A stretch of 64,000 nt of DNA from Climacium dendroides (GCA_950106755.1 OX467082.1:11594001-11658000), one strand, 5' to 3'. Positions 37,405-48,258 are shown, counted from the first letter of the stretch. Made by a program: numbers and translations. The notes: generated from the sequence alone by a model not told the origin.

Positions 37405-37417
37405 CGTTATCAGCACG
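37405..37417 (+). other. Copia 2 primer-binding site region
   Basis: CGTTATCAGCACG directly after the 5' LTR, identical to the matching site in copia 1. Confidence 0.65.
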
Positions 37418-37483
37418 ATTTGTCTCTCGTTTTGCTATTCTCTTTTTCTCTTTTCTTTTCCACTATTGTCTTTAGCTACGATA

Positions 37484-38440
37484 GCTATGGCGGATAAGAA
37501 GTCACCGCGGGAGAATAGCTCCCGGTTACAACCACTTTTGTTTGATGCTCTTGAAGCAGATGGTAGCAATTACATGGAGTGGAGTATAGATGTGAAAGCG
37601 TACTTTTATTCGGAGGAGTTGGACGATGCGATTGATGATGAACTAGAGGAGGATTTTCCAATGTCATCCAAGTGGAAAGCTTTGCTTGTTCTTCGCCGCC
37701 ACCTTCACACCTCTCTTCGACAGCAATACATCTAAGTTGACAACCCAACAGAGCTATGGCGTCAACTTCACGCTTGGTTTTATCATGAGCGCACTATCTT
37801 TCTTCCCCAAGCTTGAAATGATTGGATTGCTCTTCGTGTCCTTGATTTCCTTGATTTCCTTTCCTTCAATGCTGAATTGCATCGTATTACTGCTCAACTT
37901 TGTCTTTGTGGAGATAGGATTACAGATAGGGAGCTCCTAGATAAAACCCTATCCACTTTTTCTCCTGCTTCTGCCCTCCTAGCTCAGCAGTATAGGAATA
38001 TGAAGTTTACGACACATTCCGAACTAATGTCTTATCTCTTGCCTCTTGCTTGCTGAAAAACAGCACTAGCTTCTACTTAAAAACGCAGAAGCAAAACCCG
38101 CTCGAGAGGCTCACACTTCTGAGATTTCGAGACAGCAGTCACGAGGAACAAGGAAACAACAACAACGGTTGCCAAATCGGCAACACCCTAGAGATAAGTC
38201 AAACTCTTATAAACCCTCTTCTGATAGAGTCTCTCAATACTCAGATCATTTCTCTAATTGTGATTATCGCTCTTCTCAATTGAATGATAGATCTTCTGAT
38301 AGAACCTTCGATAGGAAGTCATTCTTTTCATGTGACGATCGTACTTGTCACAAGTGTAGCCGTAAAGGGCATATCGCTCGATACTGCCGCACTCCTGAAT
38401 ACTACGTTAGTATGTACAAAGAGTTAGAGAAATTTAGAAA
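37484..38440 (+). pseudogene. Copia 2 gag, broken
   Basis: Begins at the ATG 37484 (MADKKSPREN), shortly after the LTR. It runs to a TAA at 37733-37735. Recognisable gag sequence (LWRQLHAW, LSTFSPASALLAQQYRNMKF) continues in the same frame past this and another stop. A frameshift near 38,050 moves the rest to another frame, which carries the CCHC knuckle CHKCSRKGHIARYC (about 38,347-38,388). The protein would have packaged the element RNA; no intact version can be read here. Confidence 0.8.
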
Positions 38441-38990
38441 TGAAAAGAGGGAGGCTCATTTGCTCGACGCTCCTTCCTCTTCCAATGTAAATATTGAAAA
38501 TTACATGGTGCATATCTCCAAAGAGTTAGCTCCTACAGATGTAGCTCTTATAGATAGTGCCACGACGCATACAATTCTTAGAGATCCGAAATATTTCACG
38601 TTTGCTAGCCGTGATAGAACTTGGCAGACTTGTGATATCGTCACAATTGCTGGAAGTCGGAACTTTCGGTTCCGAGAGGGCCATGCAACTATAGTATTGC
38701 CTGGGGGGACCCCCCTCGTGTGTGAAAAAGCAATGTATGCCCCTGATGCCCCCCGGAGCCTGATCAGCTACTGTGATTTACGGGCTAATAGGATGGATGT
38801 CTCCACTGCCTTGGATGACCATAAAGAAGTATTGGAACTCAAGCAAGGTCAGCAACTCCTTGCCACCGCTAACGTAGGAGTTACTGGCCTATACGAGTTA
38901 TTGAGAAGCCCTCCTAAGGAGTCAGCTTTCCACTTCTCTACTTCGGTAGGAGATGATGAAGAGTACCGGGAACTCAGGCAAGGCCGATAG
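38441..38990 (+). pseudogene. Copia 2 protease region
   Basis: Continues the frame of the zinc knuckle. It shows DSATTH (the aspartic protease motif) and APDAPRSLISY near its end, then a linker that stops at TAG 38988-38990. No other break inside. Confidence 0.8.
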
Positions 38991-39690
38991 TCCCTTGCCA
39001 CTGCGAAAGCAGGAGTCGATGGACTAGTATGTGAGAGCAACTCTGCTTTGATACCCCCCTCTACAGCTAAGACTGGATTGTGGCATAGTCGGTTGGGCCA
39101 TCCAGGCACCACTATGTTGAGGAGGATGTTACCTTTGTTGGAAGGACACAATTTGTGCACTAGTGATGCTGACAAGGTTGGGAGCTGCGCGGCATGTTCA
39201 CAAGGAAAGCTTATTAAGCGTCCTTCACATTGGAAGCTACCAACGGAACTCCCTCCTATGTTACAGCGTCTACAAGGTGATGTATGCGGACCAATTACTC
39301 CATCTTCTAGACCATTTCGATATTTTCTTGTGCTTGTTGATGCTTCAGACAAACACTCAGAGGTGTCCCTGCTTAGCACCCAAAACATGGTGTTTTCAAA
39401 GCTTTTGGCTATGATTATTAAGTTTCGGACTCATCATCCGGACTATCCTGCGAAGAGTTTGAGGATGGACAATGCCCAAGAATTTCGCTCTCATGCCTTT
39501 GAGGATTATTGTACTGCTAATGGGATTTCACTTACATACTCTGTACCATATGAACATTCACAAAATGGATTGGCGGAGGCATATATCAAGAAGATTCAAC
39601 TCATCACTCGGCCTTTATTGATCCATGCCAAGTTGCCTCCCACAATGTGGGGACATGCAGTTCTACATGCAGCTACATTACTCAGGTACG
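38991..39690 (+). pseudogene. Copia 2 integrase, C-terminally cut by deletion
   Basis: Same frame after the stop. WHSRLGHPG and CAACSQGK form the HHCC part. GDVCGP, RMDNAQEF and NGLAE supply the DDE residues. Homology to copia 1 holds to HAVLHAA (about 39,680), after which the sequence jumps to reverse transcriptase. The integrase tail is therefore missing although the catalytic core looks intact. Confidence 0.85.
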
Positions 39691-40671
39691 CCCTCAACTT
39701 GCTGCCAAACGGTAACATTACTAACAACTCATTTTGAAATGAAACTACTTGGCCGCACTTCTTTTTGTCTTGGTTTAGAGATTACACATCTGCCCAATGG
39801 AAGTATATTTCTTCACCAAACTGCGTATACTCAACGGTTGCTCAAGAATTTCAAGATGGACCAAGCAAATCCTTTATCTGCTCCCATGATCGGTCGAAGC
39901 AAGACAAATGATGACCCATACCGACCTTGCGAGGAGGAGGAGGAGGAGGAGGCATATGATAGCAAACGGTACCTCACAACAGTCGGAGCTTTGTTATATT
40001 TATCTACATATACTCGGCCAGATATATCATTTGCAACAAGCGTGTTAGCTCAGTATAGTCAGAAGCCCACGATGCGACATTGGAATGGAGTCAAGCATCT
40101 GTTTAGGTATCTTCGCGGAACAGAAGACTTAGGACTTCATTATACAAAGATTGGACCATCAAATTTAGTTGGATATGCAGATGTTGGTTTCAAGTCAGAT
40201 GAAAACACGGGCAAGTCCCAGACATGTTATATCTTCCTACGTAACAACACACCCATATCATGGAAGTCTATGAAGCAGACAGTGACTGCAACATCAACCA
40301 ACCATGTGGAGTTAATTGCATTCCATGAAGCGACAAGAGAAGTAGTTTGGTTGCGGACAATTGACAAGATCATTTCAGATCAATGTGAACTTAGCCACAG
40401 TACACAACCGACAACGATTTTTGAAGATAATGCAGCATGCGTGGCGCAAGTTACAGGTGGATTCATCAAGGCTGATCGAACGAAGCACATCAGTCCACAA
40501 ATCTTTGGATTTACCCAAGACCTTATTGAATCAAGAGAAATTGAAGTGAAGAAAGTTCAATCCTCCAACAACATTGCTGACATACTTACAAAGGCACTCC
40601 CTGCTTACACTCACAGACGATTGGTTCAAGAAGTTGGCATGAGATCTCTTCAAGATCTAGTTACACATTAG
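39691..40671 (+). pseudogene. Copia 2 3' part of reverse transcriptase and RNase H
   Basis: From about 39,735 the frame reads FEMKLLGRTSFCLGLE, which in copia 1 lies after YVDD. It continues through the end of reverse transcriptase and a complete RNase H (VGYADV, SKSQ-like KSQTCYIFL, SWKSMKQT, then FIKADRTKHI) to the stop at 40669-40671. The fingers and palm of reverse transcriptase with the catalytic aspartates are absent. At the RNase H site where copia 1 has a stop, this copy keeps a normal codon. Confidence 0.85.
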
Positions 40672-40753
40672 GTTACGCTCTTTTTCTTTCTATGAATTTT
40701 CCTTATAAAGGTTTTTGTCACAGTTAAGTTTTTTAATGAGGTAACCCGGGATC

Positions 40754-40762
40754 GAGGAGGAG
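40754..40762 (+). other. Copia 2 polypurine tract
   Basis: GAGGAGGAG directly before the 3' LTR, the usual plus-strand primer position. Confidence 0.75.
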
Positions 40763-40963
40763 TGTTGAGATAAGATAACGATCCCAGTTAACTTAGGTTA
40801 AGTGAGACTTAGGATAAGGTAAAAGTAGATCTCACTACTAGTGACACTACTAGTGATACCTCCTATATATGTATGATCATGTAACCCTAATGGGTGATTT
40901 ACTTTGAGAACTTCTTATTGCATTATATATTTTCTGTGTCTATGCTCTGCTTCCTTCGCAACA
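40763..40963 (+). repeat. Copia 2 3' LTR
   Basis: 201 bp; differs from the 5' LTR at one base (CTGTGTCT here, CTGTATCT there). Confidence 0.95.
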
Positions 40964-40968
40964 AAAAT

Positions 40969-41389
40969 AACCGGATTGAATTCTTCAAAAACCAGTTCAA
41001 TACGAGAATTAAAGGAAATTAACTGGTAAAACTCAAAAAGTTTCCCGAACACTGGCGCAGACTTTGCTTTTTGTGGTGCTGCACTGCTGCTGTTAAGACG
41101 TACAGTGACTAGTTTACTAATCTTCACTGAAGTCACTAATTATTTTTCTGGGGGTTATCCTAAATTGGATCTGAAAATTATCCTAAATTGGGCCAATGGC
41201 ACAGGCTTACGCTAGTTGGAAAGTGAACCCCTTTGCAGAATGATCATTACTAATAAAAGGTCCCTCCCCCTCTCGTACAGACTCCTCCTGATCCCCCAGA
41301 GAGAGGCTGCGCACTTCTCTCCCCTGCAATTAAGGTAAGTGGGCGTGCTAAGCGAGATTAGCAATTGACTTAGCCCAAGCAATCATGTG
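40969..41389. other. Intergenic DNA after copia 2
   Basis: No gene. At 41,055-41,165 it holds a relative of the duplicated block at 36,889-36,985 on the other side of the copia insertion. Confidence 0.5.
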
Positions 41390-41850
41390 GAGCCAGGGAG
41401 AGAAGGGAAAGCGAAGCCAGGGAGGAGGCGTTTCTGACTGGGGGGCATCCCCAATGCTGAGTCAACTACCCGACCCGGCCCAACCCGGCCCGACCCGACC
41501 CGACCTGTCCCGGCCCGGGCGTTATTCCTCACGGGTGACCCGTCCCAGGCGTTCAGTTCCCCTTCCCGAACCCACTGACTGACGGAAGGAAAAAAAGCGG
41601 CCGCAGTAACTTTAATATTCTCGCCCCCCCTGGCTCCGTCTGTCCGTCCGTCCGTCCTTTCCCTTCCTTTCCCTTCCCCTTCCCTTCCCTTTCCTTTCTT
41701 CCGTCAGTGCCTCGCGCAGCCCGCCTGGCGGCCTGGGAGTGGAGTTACGTCCGCCTCTGACCACAACGTGGTCACGTCAAGAAAGCCCATCGCCCCTTCG
41801 CTCTGGGCTTCAATACGCTTCCGTCCCCCGGCCTGCCATGTCTGCGGGCG
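41390..41850. other. GC-rich island with simple repeats
   Basis: CCCGACCCGGCC-type pentanucleotide runs (41,467-41,518), GTCC tetranucleotide repeats (41,640-41,657) and CCCTT runs (41,658-41,700). No domain-bearing frame. Confidence 0.5.
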
Positions 41851-41941
41851 CAAGTGTTTGATAATGATAAAAAACAAAAAACACTACTTTAAAGTCTCAA
41901 CCGGAGTGCTTTTGGGGGAAAACAAAACAACAAAACAACTA

Positions 41942-42043
41942 AAGGTATGTTCACAATCGGTGTTAGAGGCATTGTTTGGAATGTGAATCTGGTCCTAAGA
42001 TCCTTAGTAACAACACTTTTAATACCAATTGTGAACATACCTT
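41942..42043. mobile_element. 102-bp Stowaway-like MITE
   Basis: Ends AAGGTATGTTCACAATCGG and, on the other strand, AAGGTATGTTCACAATTGG, with TA on both sides (41940-41941, 42044-42045). The inner sequence resembles the array element at 12,577-13,015, of which it looks like a shortened form. Confidence 0.7.
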
Positions 42044-42060
42044 TAAGGGAGGAGACCATT

Positions 42061-42715
42061 GTCAATATTAGTAACCCTTAATCCTTAAAAGGACGACGGG
42101 GTGACTTTTGGAAATCATTCGTTTTTATGAATGTGTGAAGCATCGGCTTTAAGAAAATTGTAAAAGCACTCATTGCAAGACAAACTACTGTAGAAGACCT
42201 CTCCCCTTTTCTTGCAAAAATTTGAGGATGAATAGTCGCACTTTTGTCCTACGTAGATAGATCCTCTGCCATCCATCAGATGCAAAACGTCTGCCTCAAC
42301 GCTTAAGGATTAAATGACGAGCTGGTCATTGTGTGAATTGTTGGCTTAAAAAAAATGAAAAAATACTCATTGGGAGACAAGCTACTATAGAAGACATTTC
42401 CTTTTTCCCACAAAATTTGGAGGATGAATAGTTGCACTTTTGTACTGCATGGAGAGACTCGTTGTCATTCGTCGGTCGGAAAATGTCCTTGGCATCGTTT
42501 AAGGGTTAGCCCTTGAAGGATGGACTAGTAACTGTGGAAATCATCCCTTTCGTTATCGTGGAAATCATTCGTTTACAAAATTGCAAAAGCATTCATTGGA
42601 AGTCGAATTACTATAAGTTGCATTTCTGCTTTACTTGAAGGATTTTTTGTCATCCATTGGATGCCAAATGTACTCATTGACATTTAAGGGATAATTTAGA
42701 GCATCCCAAATCCAT
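42061..42715 (+). repeat. Three degenerate tandem copies (about 200 bp)
   Basis: A block with ACTCATTG-AGACAA-CTACT-TAGAAGAC followed by TTGAGGATGAATAGT-GCACTTTTGT recurs at 42,169 and 42,368, with a weaker copy from 42,590. Each ends near a TTTAAGG(G) motif. Homology is also seen with the short TTAA element of the array. No gene. Confidence 0.5.
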
Positions 42716-43283
42716 CAGGGGAAATAGAAACATGGACAATAACTGGAATTTTCAATGTTGGAGGGAGGCGGACTTGGTGATTTTTTTATAATAAAAAAAA
42801 TTAGACCCAATGCAAAGCCTTTGGCAATCCAAATTTTAATTAATGGACTTTTATTGCATTATAAAAAGGAGAAGAAAAGATTCTATATAATTATTATCTC
42901 AATCTTCTTGTTGTGAACAAATTGGAAATTCTTCAATAATTAACCAACTTGTCAAATTTGTAGGAAAGATAATGATGAACCTAGAAATAGAGAGGGACCA
43001 ATACTATTGCATGGGAGTGGAGTTGCTATGTCATTATGGTATTGGTGTGGTGATTTTTGGGTGGATTGGGGCTACTCTTACATAATAATCATCAAAGCTT
43101 CCGTTAGCCCAAGTGCCTAATTGCTGAAACTGAAGATAGTAAAATTGTTTTAAAATGAATATAATTAAGAACTGTAAGTCACCCAAATTAGCTATGATTT
43201 GTGACATTTATTACAAGTATGATTTCTCTTCACTGCATCGAAATGGTTACTTAATATGTACTAGTCAGAAAACGATGAACTTG

Positions 43284-43520
43284 ATTGGAGGTAGGTCTTA
43301 ATATCCAGTCCACTAGGATCGTATTTCTATTAGTGATGGATGAATAATTGGTTATTATGGAAATTGGAGGTGGATCTTAATGTCCAGTCTACGAGGATCA
43401 CATTTCTATTAGTGATGGATGAATAATTGGTTAGTATGGAAAATGGAGGTGGATCTTAATGTTGAGTCCACTAGGATTATGTTTCTACTAGTGATGGGTG
43501 AATAATTGGTTAGTTTGAAG
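43284..43520 (+). repeat. 79-bp tandem repeat, three copies
   Basis: GGAGGTGGATCTTAAT ... GATGGATGAATAATTGGTTA recurs with starts at 43,287, 43,366 and 43,445, an exact 79-bp period. Confidence 0.85.
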
Positions 43521-43801
43521 ATTAGTATAAGCAATTTGACAGTGCCGCCCTTACACACAATAAAAACTACAATGCCACTACTACAACTAATGTTGAATAG
43601 TTAAGACCATACTAAATAACCATTTTGGTTTAGCCAAAAGGAGTTTGGGACAATAAGTAACATTAAGAAAATTTGATCCTACGTGCCCACATAAACACCA
43701 CACTCACTAGTGCCCATGAATGCATGTGGAAACAAATTCTTATGTTGAAGCTTGGTGCCAAAAGACTTTTTTTTTCTTCTACTGGGGGCTCAACGTTCTC
43801 T

Positions 43802-44078
43802 TCAATGACTCTTTTCTACATGAAGTGCATTGTCCAAAACATTCTCTCGAACATTTACAGGTAAATAACAGAACCAAAGGTGTAATATTATTTCATTTTC
43901 AAAGGCTGAAAATTCAACAAAGATGAACATCTGATGCATTCAATGGCTCTTTTCTACATGAAGTGCATTTTCCAAAACATTCTCTCGAACATTTACAGGT
44001 AAATAACAGACCCAAGGGTGTAATATTACTTCATTTTCAAAGGCTGAAAATTCAACAAAGAGAACATCTGATGCATTC
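43802..44078 (+). repeat. 138-bp tandem duplication
   Basis: CTCTTTTCTACATGAAGTGC through CAACAAAGA...CTGATGCATTCAA occurs twice, 138 bp apart, with few differences. Confidence 0.85.
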
Positions 44079-44147
44079 AAGGAATAACTAACAAGTCATT
44101 ATAGTTGAAAGTGTCACCCAACGCTCTTCTTCACCAACTTTTATTCT

Positions 44148-44268
44148 CCACGTTAGTGAATCCCCATGGTTGCATATAATTACTCACAATGAAAATTGTA
44201 CACACCCATTAGTCCCATTGCAATTTTCGTGTGCGTAATTATTTTCAGCCATGGTAATGAATGTGGGT
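44148..44268. mobile_element. Foldback sequence, possible MITE
   Basis: The left arm (CCATGGTTG ... ATAATTAC-CACA ... GAAAATTG) pairs with the right arm (CAATTTTC-TGTG-GTAATTAT ... CAGCCATGG). Arms are about 55 bp. No clear target duplication. Confidence 0.45.
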
Positions 44269-44452
44269 TTGGAATTCCTAAGCCACAACTGCTACAATGT
44301 GGATTGCAAAATCTCCAAACGGTGAATACTTTATGTACTCCAAAATCAACTTTTTGCAATCAATGACATGCTCAGTCAAGAATTACTTTTATTTTTTATT
44401 TTTTCGTGTTGTGCGCACCATTGTTAATATTTATTGTGTGTTTCCCTTTCCC

Positions 44453-44483
44453 GGGGTGGGGTGGGGTGGGGTGGGATGGGGGG
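44453..44483 (+). repeat. GGGGT repeat with G-quadruplex potential
   Basis: Five runs of GGGG/GGG with one-base spacers plus a final G6 run. Such a tract can form a tight G-quadruplex in single-stranded DNA. Confidence 0.7.
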
Positions 44484-45999
44484 CACAAATGGGGAAAAAG
44501 GTATATTGTAGTAAAAAGGTACGAGTGCCAGGCTTTACACCGTTTGGTAAGTTACTAGCTTCCCTCCCTGCCTGACCTCAGGCGAACGTTTGCAACAACC
44601 GCCCACACGGACATGTCCACCACGCTCGCCCCTGGCCACCTGTACGCCGCTCGAACATCTATCTGCCGCAGTGGCAGGGTGGCACCTGCACCCCTGCTGC
44701 TACATGTCACTCCTCACTAAGTTAGTAGTAAGTCACCTAGTAACTCACTAACTGATTACAAGGGGAGTTCCGAATCTTTGGCTCCTCTTCCGGCCAGCCG
44801 GCTAAATTAGTGTTGTCCAGCATCGTCAGATGCCTAATGAGGCTGCTGCTGCTGCTGCTAACAAGGTTCCTAATTTCCCTTCCCACGCAATTAATTGGGG
44901 GTGATCTTGCGTGCGTACCCCACGCAGAATTAGCGCGTTTCCTGTATCTTCGAAAATCTAACAAAAATGGGATCGCATCGTACCACTCGACCACTCAAGC
45001 CGTCAAGCCCCTCCGCCTCCCTGCTGCGACACCAAAGCCCACCAGATATTTTGGGGCTCCCCAACTCCCATAGCCAATCGTGGTAGTAAAATTTGAGCCG
45101 TGGCTGCATTGGTGTCGAAACAGAAATCCAAGAAAAGTAACCCCAAAAGAAATGGGGGAAAAAACGCAGCCGAGACGCGTGTGTTGAATGTTTCGAAACC
45201 TTCAGCGGCGGCAAGGAAAAGCAAGATCAGTGCCTGGGATTTCTCATCGAGCTTTCCTTAAGTTAAGGACTTTGTAAGATTCGTGGTGGGGATACACATA
45301 CACAAGCAAAGCTTCATGCGTAAGCCTCTATTATCCTTAGCCGCATCTCTCTCTCTCTCATTCTTTCACAGAACCAGTAGCTTGGTGAATACTAAACCGT
45401 GCTCCATGCGTGCTGAAACTCGTTTAAGTGCTATGTTGATATGGCATCCAGTTAAGATCCCTATAACGGTGATGAAGCCGATATACCATACTTGTGCGCA
45501 AAGCATGGTGGTGCAAGGGCTGCAAAGCACCCCTCTCGAATTCATTCAGTACACCTCGTAACGCTCTCTTCCAGCATCAAGGCCTGGCAATGATGCTTGC
45601 GACTCAACTACCCTCCACAATGCATTCATCCCATTCGTATGCTTACTTCACCTACACTTACATTCGCAACACCACATGCAAAAACCTCAATAGAAATTCG
45701 AATGTGACAACAGCATACACAACAAAAGGAAATGGAACCCAAAATGGGAACCGACATAGACATGGTTTTTGAGGATGTGAAGTGTTACACGCAAATGGTA
45801 TAACACAGGCAAAAAGCTATTTTTATGAATAAATGGAAGTGTGGAACTAGTGAAACAAAGGTGGGAGCGGTGCTGGTGAAGAAAAGCTCGCCGGTTGTGT
45901 GTGGTGCTATCTGTCTATCTATCTGCGGGGTAGTTTCGTTCCGTCCGTCCATGGCCGTGCATAAAAAAAAAGGTTGGGCAGAGCTGCTGAAAAACTACA
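44484..45999. other. Intergenic DNA downstream of the ERF gene
   Basis: Moderately GC-rich at 44,540-45,240, with a GCTGCTGCTGCTGCTG run near 44,840 and CT repeats near 45,346. The ERF transcript should end in the upper part of this stretch, but no firm poly(A) signal was identified. No second gene could be supported. Confidence 0.4.
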
Positions 46000-47077
46000 C
46001 TAACTCAGAAAGACTTGTCTTCCGGGTCGGGACAAACAGAAGTCAGTTTCTACAGCCCGTTGCAGATGCTGCTCAATACTACAAGGCGGATGGTTGAGGT
46101 CTAACAAGAAAGGAAACGTTCTTCGCATCTCGGGCTTCGCATCGAGCGGGGTGGTAGTAGTAGTCGCCGCAGGTGCTGCCTCAGAGTTGAGAATCACGGA
46201 AGACGACGAGTCGCAGTCGCTATGGCAGGCTCGAGTCTCGGGAGGAGTCGTGACGACGGCCGGCATAGCACCACTACTCAACCAGTCTCGCCCCACGGGT
46301 GTCACTTTCTTAACGATTCTCTGGCGCTTGCTGTCAGACTCGTCGAACAAGACGTGGATCGGAGTCGTGAACGCCGTGGGGCGTTTACTAGACCACGCGT
46401 ATGTCATATCACCTTCCTCAATACAGGAACGAGCCGCGCTGATGCTCTTGTATTGAGTGTGCGTGTCGTCGGGATCCTGGGTGGTGACGGAGATATTGAG
46501 GTCCAGGCCACTACGCCAGGAAGAAGACTCCGATGCCCCACCGCCGTTGTTGCTGGATCGGTAGATGCTGTGGCTTTTGGAGGGCTGGTGGTGGTGAAGA
46601 AACGCTTGGTGGTGGTGCTTCATCGGGCTGGTGGAGAGAGACTCCACCGTGGAGCTTTGACTAGTAATGCTCTGATCGTCTGCGCCGTGGGGGGGTGTCG
46701 CGAAGTTCGTCTTCGCTTTGGTGCCGCGAAGTGCTCGTGCGGCTGCAAGAAAGAGAAAATTCGGAAATGGTTAGCAATTCGGCATTCGGGTGTGCAGTAA
46801 TCACGACAGAGAGAGAGGGGGGGGGTCAATCAAGGCATTTCATTCGGGGCTGATCTTGGGGTTGTAGTTGAGGTTGCTTACCACTGTCGTACGCACGGGC
46901 AGCTTCTTCCGCAGTATCGAAGGTCCCTAACCAAACGCGCGTCTTCTTCCACGGATCGCGAATCTCAGCCGCGAAACGACCCCACGGGCGCTTCCTCACG
47001 CCGCGGAAGTGCGCGCCTTGCTCGGCTTGGTGAGGCTTCACGCTTCCGACCACTCTATCGGCATCTCTCTGCGCCAT
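46000..47077 (-). CDS. ERF-type AP2 transcription factor with EAR repression motifs (two exons)
   Basis: Exon 1 is 47077-46882 and exon 2 is 46742-46000, a 312-residue protein. The join is G|GTAAGC to TTGCAG|CC inside an Ala codon (residue 66) and restores the AP2 domain exactly. The start is the ATG at 47077 (MAQRDADR); a longer upstream frame lacks family resemblance. The AP2/ERF domain covers residues 23-79 ([19 protein letters not shown] ... [12 protein letters not shown]) with the WLG element and the Ala and Asp positions that mark the ERF, not DREB, group. Such domains bind GCC-box DNA in the nucleus. A His-rich stretch follows (106-117), then LDLNI (145-149), a basic KRQRIVKK (204-211, possible nuclear signal) and [11 protein letters not shown] (275-285). 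The last is an EAR motif of the DLNxxP/LxLxL kind that recruits TOPLESS/SAP18-type co-repressors. Together these fit ERF group VIII (B-1) repressors. An intron inside AP2 is odd for that group. Target genes are unknown. Confidence 0.92.
46743..46881 (-). other. ERF gene intron (139 bp)
   Basis: GT at 46881-46880 and AG at 46744-46743 on the minus strand, with a pyrimidine-rich end (TTTCTCTTTCTTGCAG). Phase 1. If retained, translation would stop at 46828-46826 after 83 residues, leaving out the end of AP2 and both EAR motifs. Confidence 0.88.
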
Positions 47078-47404
47078 CGCTTCCCCTCTCTCACTTAACA
47101 AAAAACGCGCACCAGCAACAACGCCAACACGAACTCGCCTCGTTCCACAGTGGCTCAATATCGATGCCGTCCGCAACAAAAACCTCCTTCAATTATCCCC
47201 TCCGAAAACAAACTCACCGTCATTCCCCGAGTATGTCACTCCTTTACACTCAATCTACAAACACACAAGAACACCAAACCACCAACCGGGTTCAAACTCG
47301 CCGCTAATCACACTCTCTCCGCTTTCCTACGAGCTCCGTCTAATCTCAATCGCCCCAACACTTCCCCACCGCTGCTGATGCCCACCATTCCCACACTCAC
47401 AAAG

Positions 47405-47411
47405 CTATATA
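47405..47411 (-). promoter_or_regulatory. Possible TATA box of the ERF gene
   Basis: The minus strand reads TATATAG about 330 bp before the ATG, between GC-rich flanks. Position is plausible for a 5' UTR of about 300 bp; there is no direct evidence for the start site. Confidence 0.3.
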
Positions 47412-48178
47412 CTCAAACGCAGGCACTGGATCTCCAATTCCAACCAATTGTCACGCCACCCAAACTCGAGGATCCGATTGAGCCTCCCAATTAGATAACC
47501 ACTCACACCACAAGAGTGACAACACGAGCCAAGTAAGTGAGCCGCTGCTGGCTGCTGGAAGAGAGAGCGTGGGCGGTGGAAGAGTGTGCGCAGAGAATGA
47601 GCCTGCGCTTGAGCTTAAACAAGGGGGCGAGCGAGAGTATGGGACCCTTGCAGCCTCCCCATAGAAGCGCGGAGGGAGGACCTGGATGGTGGAGCCGGCC
47701 GCTGCTGCCGAGAACCCGGCCCGGCGGCAACCGCGCGGGTCCCACGCGAACTCCAACTCCCTGCCCGGGCCGGGTTCCGGCCCGCGCACTCGATGTACGA
47801 TGCGGCCTGGACTGGCCTGGACTGGCCCGGGGGCGGGTCCCACCCGTCGACCTGGACCACCCGACTTCCTACCGATGGTGGCGTCTTTTTTTACTTTTCA
47901 CCGAACGGGGGGGTAACTTCAGTGGGGGTAAATGGGGTCCTCCGTCGTCTCATCCAGTTTGCGCGTTCCCAAGGAGGGGACGAGAGGCGAGACCGACGAA
48001 GGTGCCCTCCGACCAACCCGACCACGAGCAGACCAGGCCGCAGGGGGCGCCTGCAGCTGCTACCTACCGAGCCGCTGTGGCTGCTGCAGGCTACAGACAG
48101 GGCGGCAGGGGGCAGGTATGTAGGTAGGTAGCAGACCTGGGTGGGGTTGGGTGGGGTGGTGGGGCCCGGAGACCCGAT

Positions 48179-48185
48179 GGCGGCT
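48179..48185 (-). promoter_or_regulatory. GCC-box (AGCCGCC) upstream of the ERF gene
   Basis: The minus strand reads AGCCGCC about 1.1 kb before the ATG. This is the core site bound by ERF-type AP2 domains. A 7-base match in GC-rich DNA may be chance. Confidence 0.25.
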
Positions 48186-48258
48186 CGCTTCCTTTCCGGA
48201 CGGCCCATTCCCTTTGCTGCCTGCCTCCCAGTTTCTCGCGGCCTTCCCTTTTCCCACT

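Larger units (their letters stand above)
37204..40963 (+). mobile_element. Ty1/copia LTR retrotransposon 2: young, RT-deleted
   Basis: Complete in outline: two 201-bp LTRs differing at one base, AAAAT duplicated at 37199-37203 and 40964-40968, primer-binding region, purine tract and coding remains. Inside, gag has stops and a frameshift, and about 1.4 kb is missing relative to copia 1, from after the integrase core to just past the YVDD position of reverse transcriptase. Near-identical LTRs and an intact duplication mean recent insertion, yet this copy cannot make reverse transcriptase. It was most likely copied and inserted by proteins of a related element. It is kin to copia 1 but not the same family copy. 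Confidence 0.95.
47078..48258 (-). other. ERF 5' UTR/promoter region, GC-rich
   Basis: From 47,530 upward it is strongly GC- and CpG-rich with GGCCCGG-type repeats. Overlapping frames on both strands look like translations of GC-rich DNA, not genes. CpG-rich promoters are common for developmental and stress regulators. Confidence 0.45.

Noticed and set aside
47078..47179. Upstream in-frame start for the ERF gene (47,179)
   Set aside because: The extra 34 residues have no family resemblance and MAQRD at 47077 gives the usual distance to AP2.
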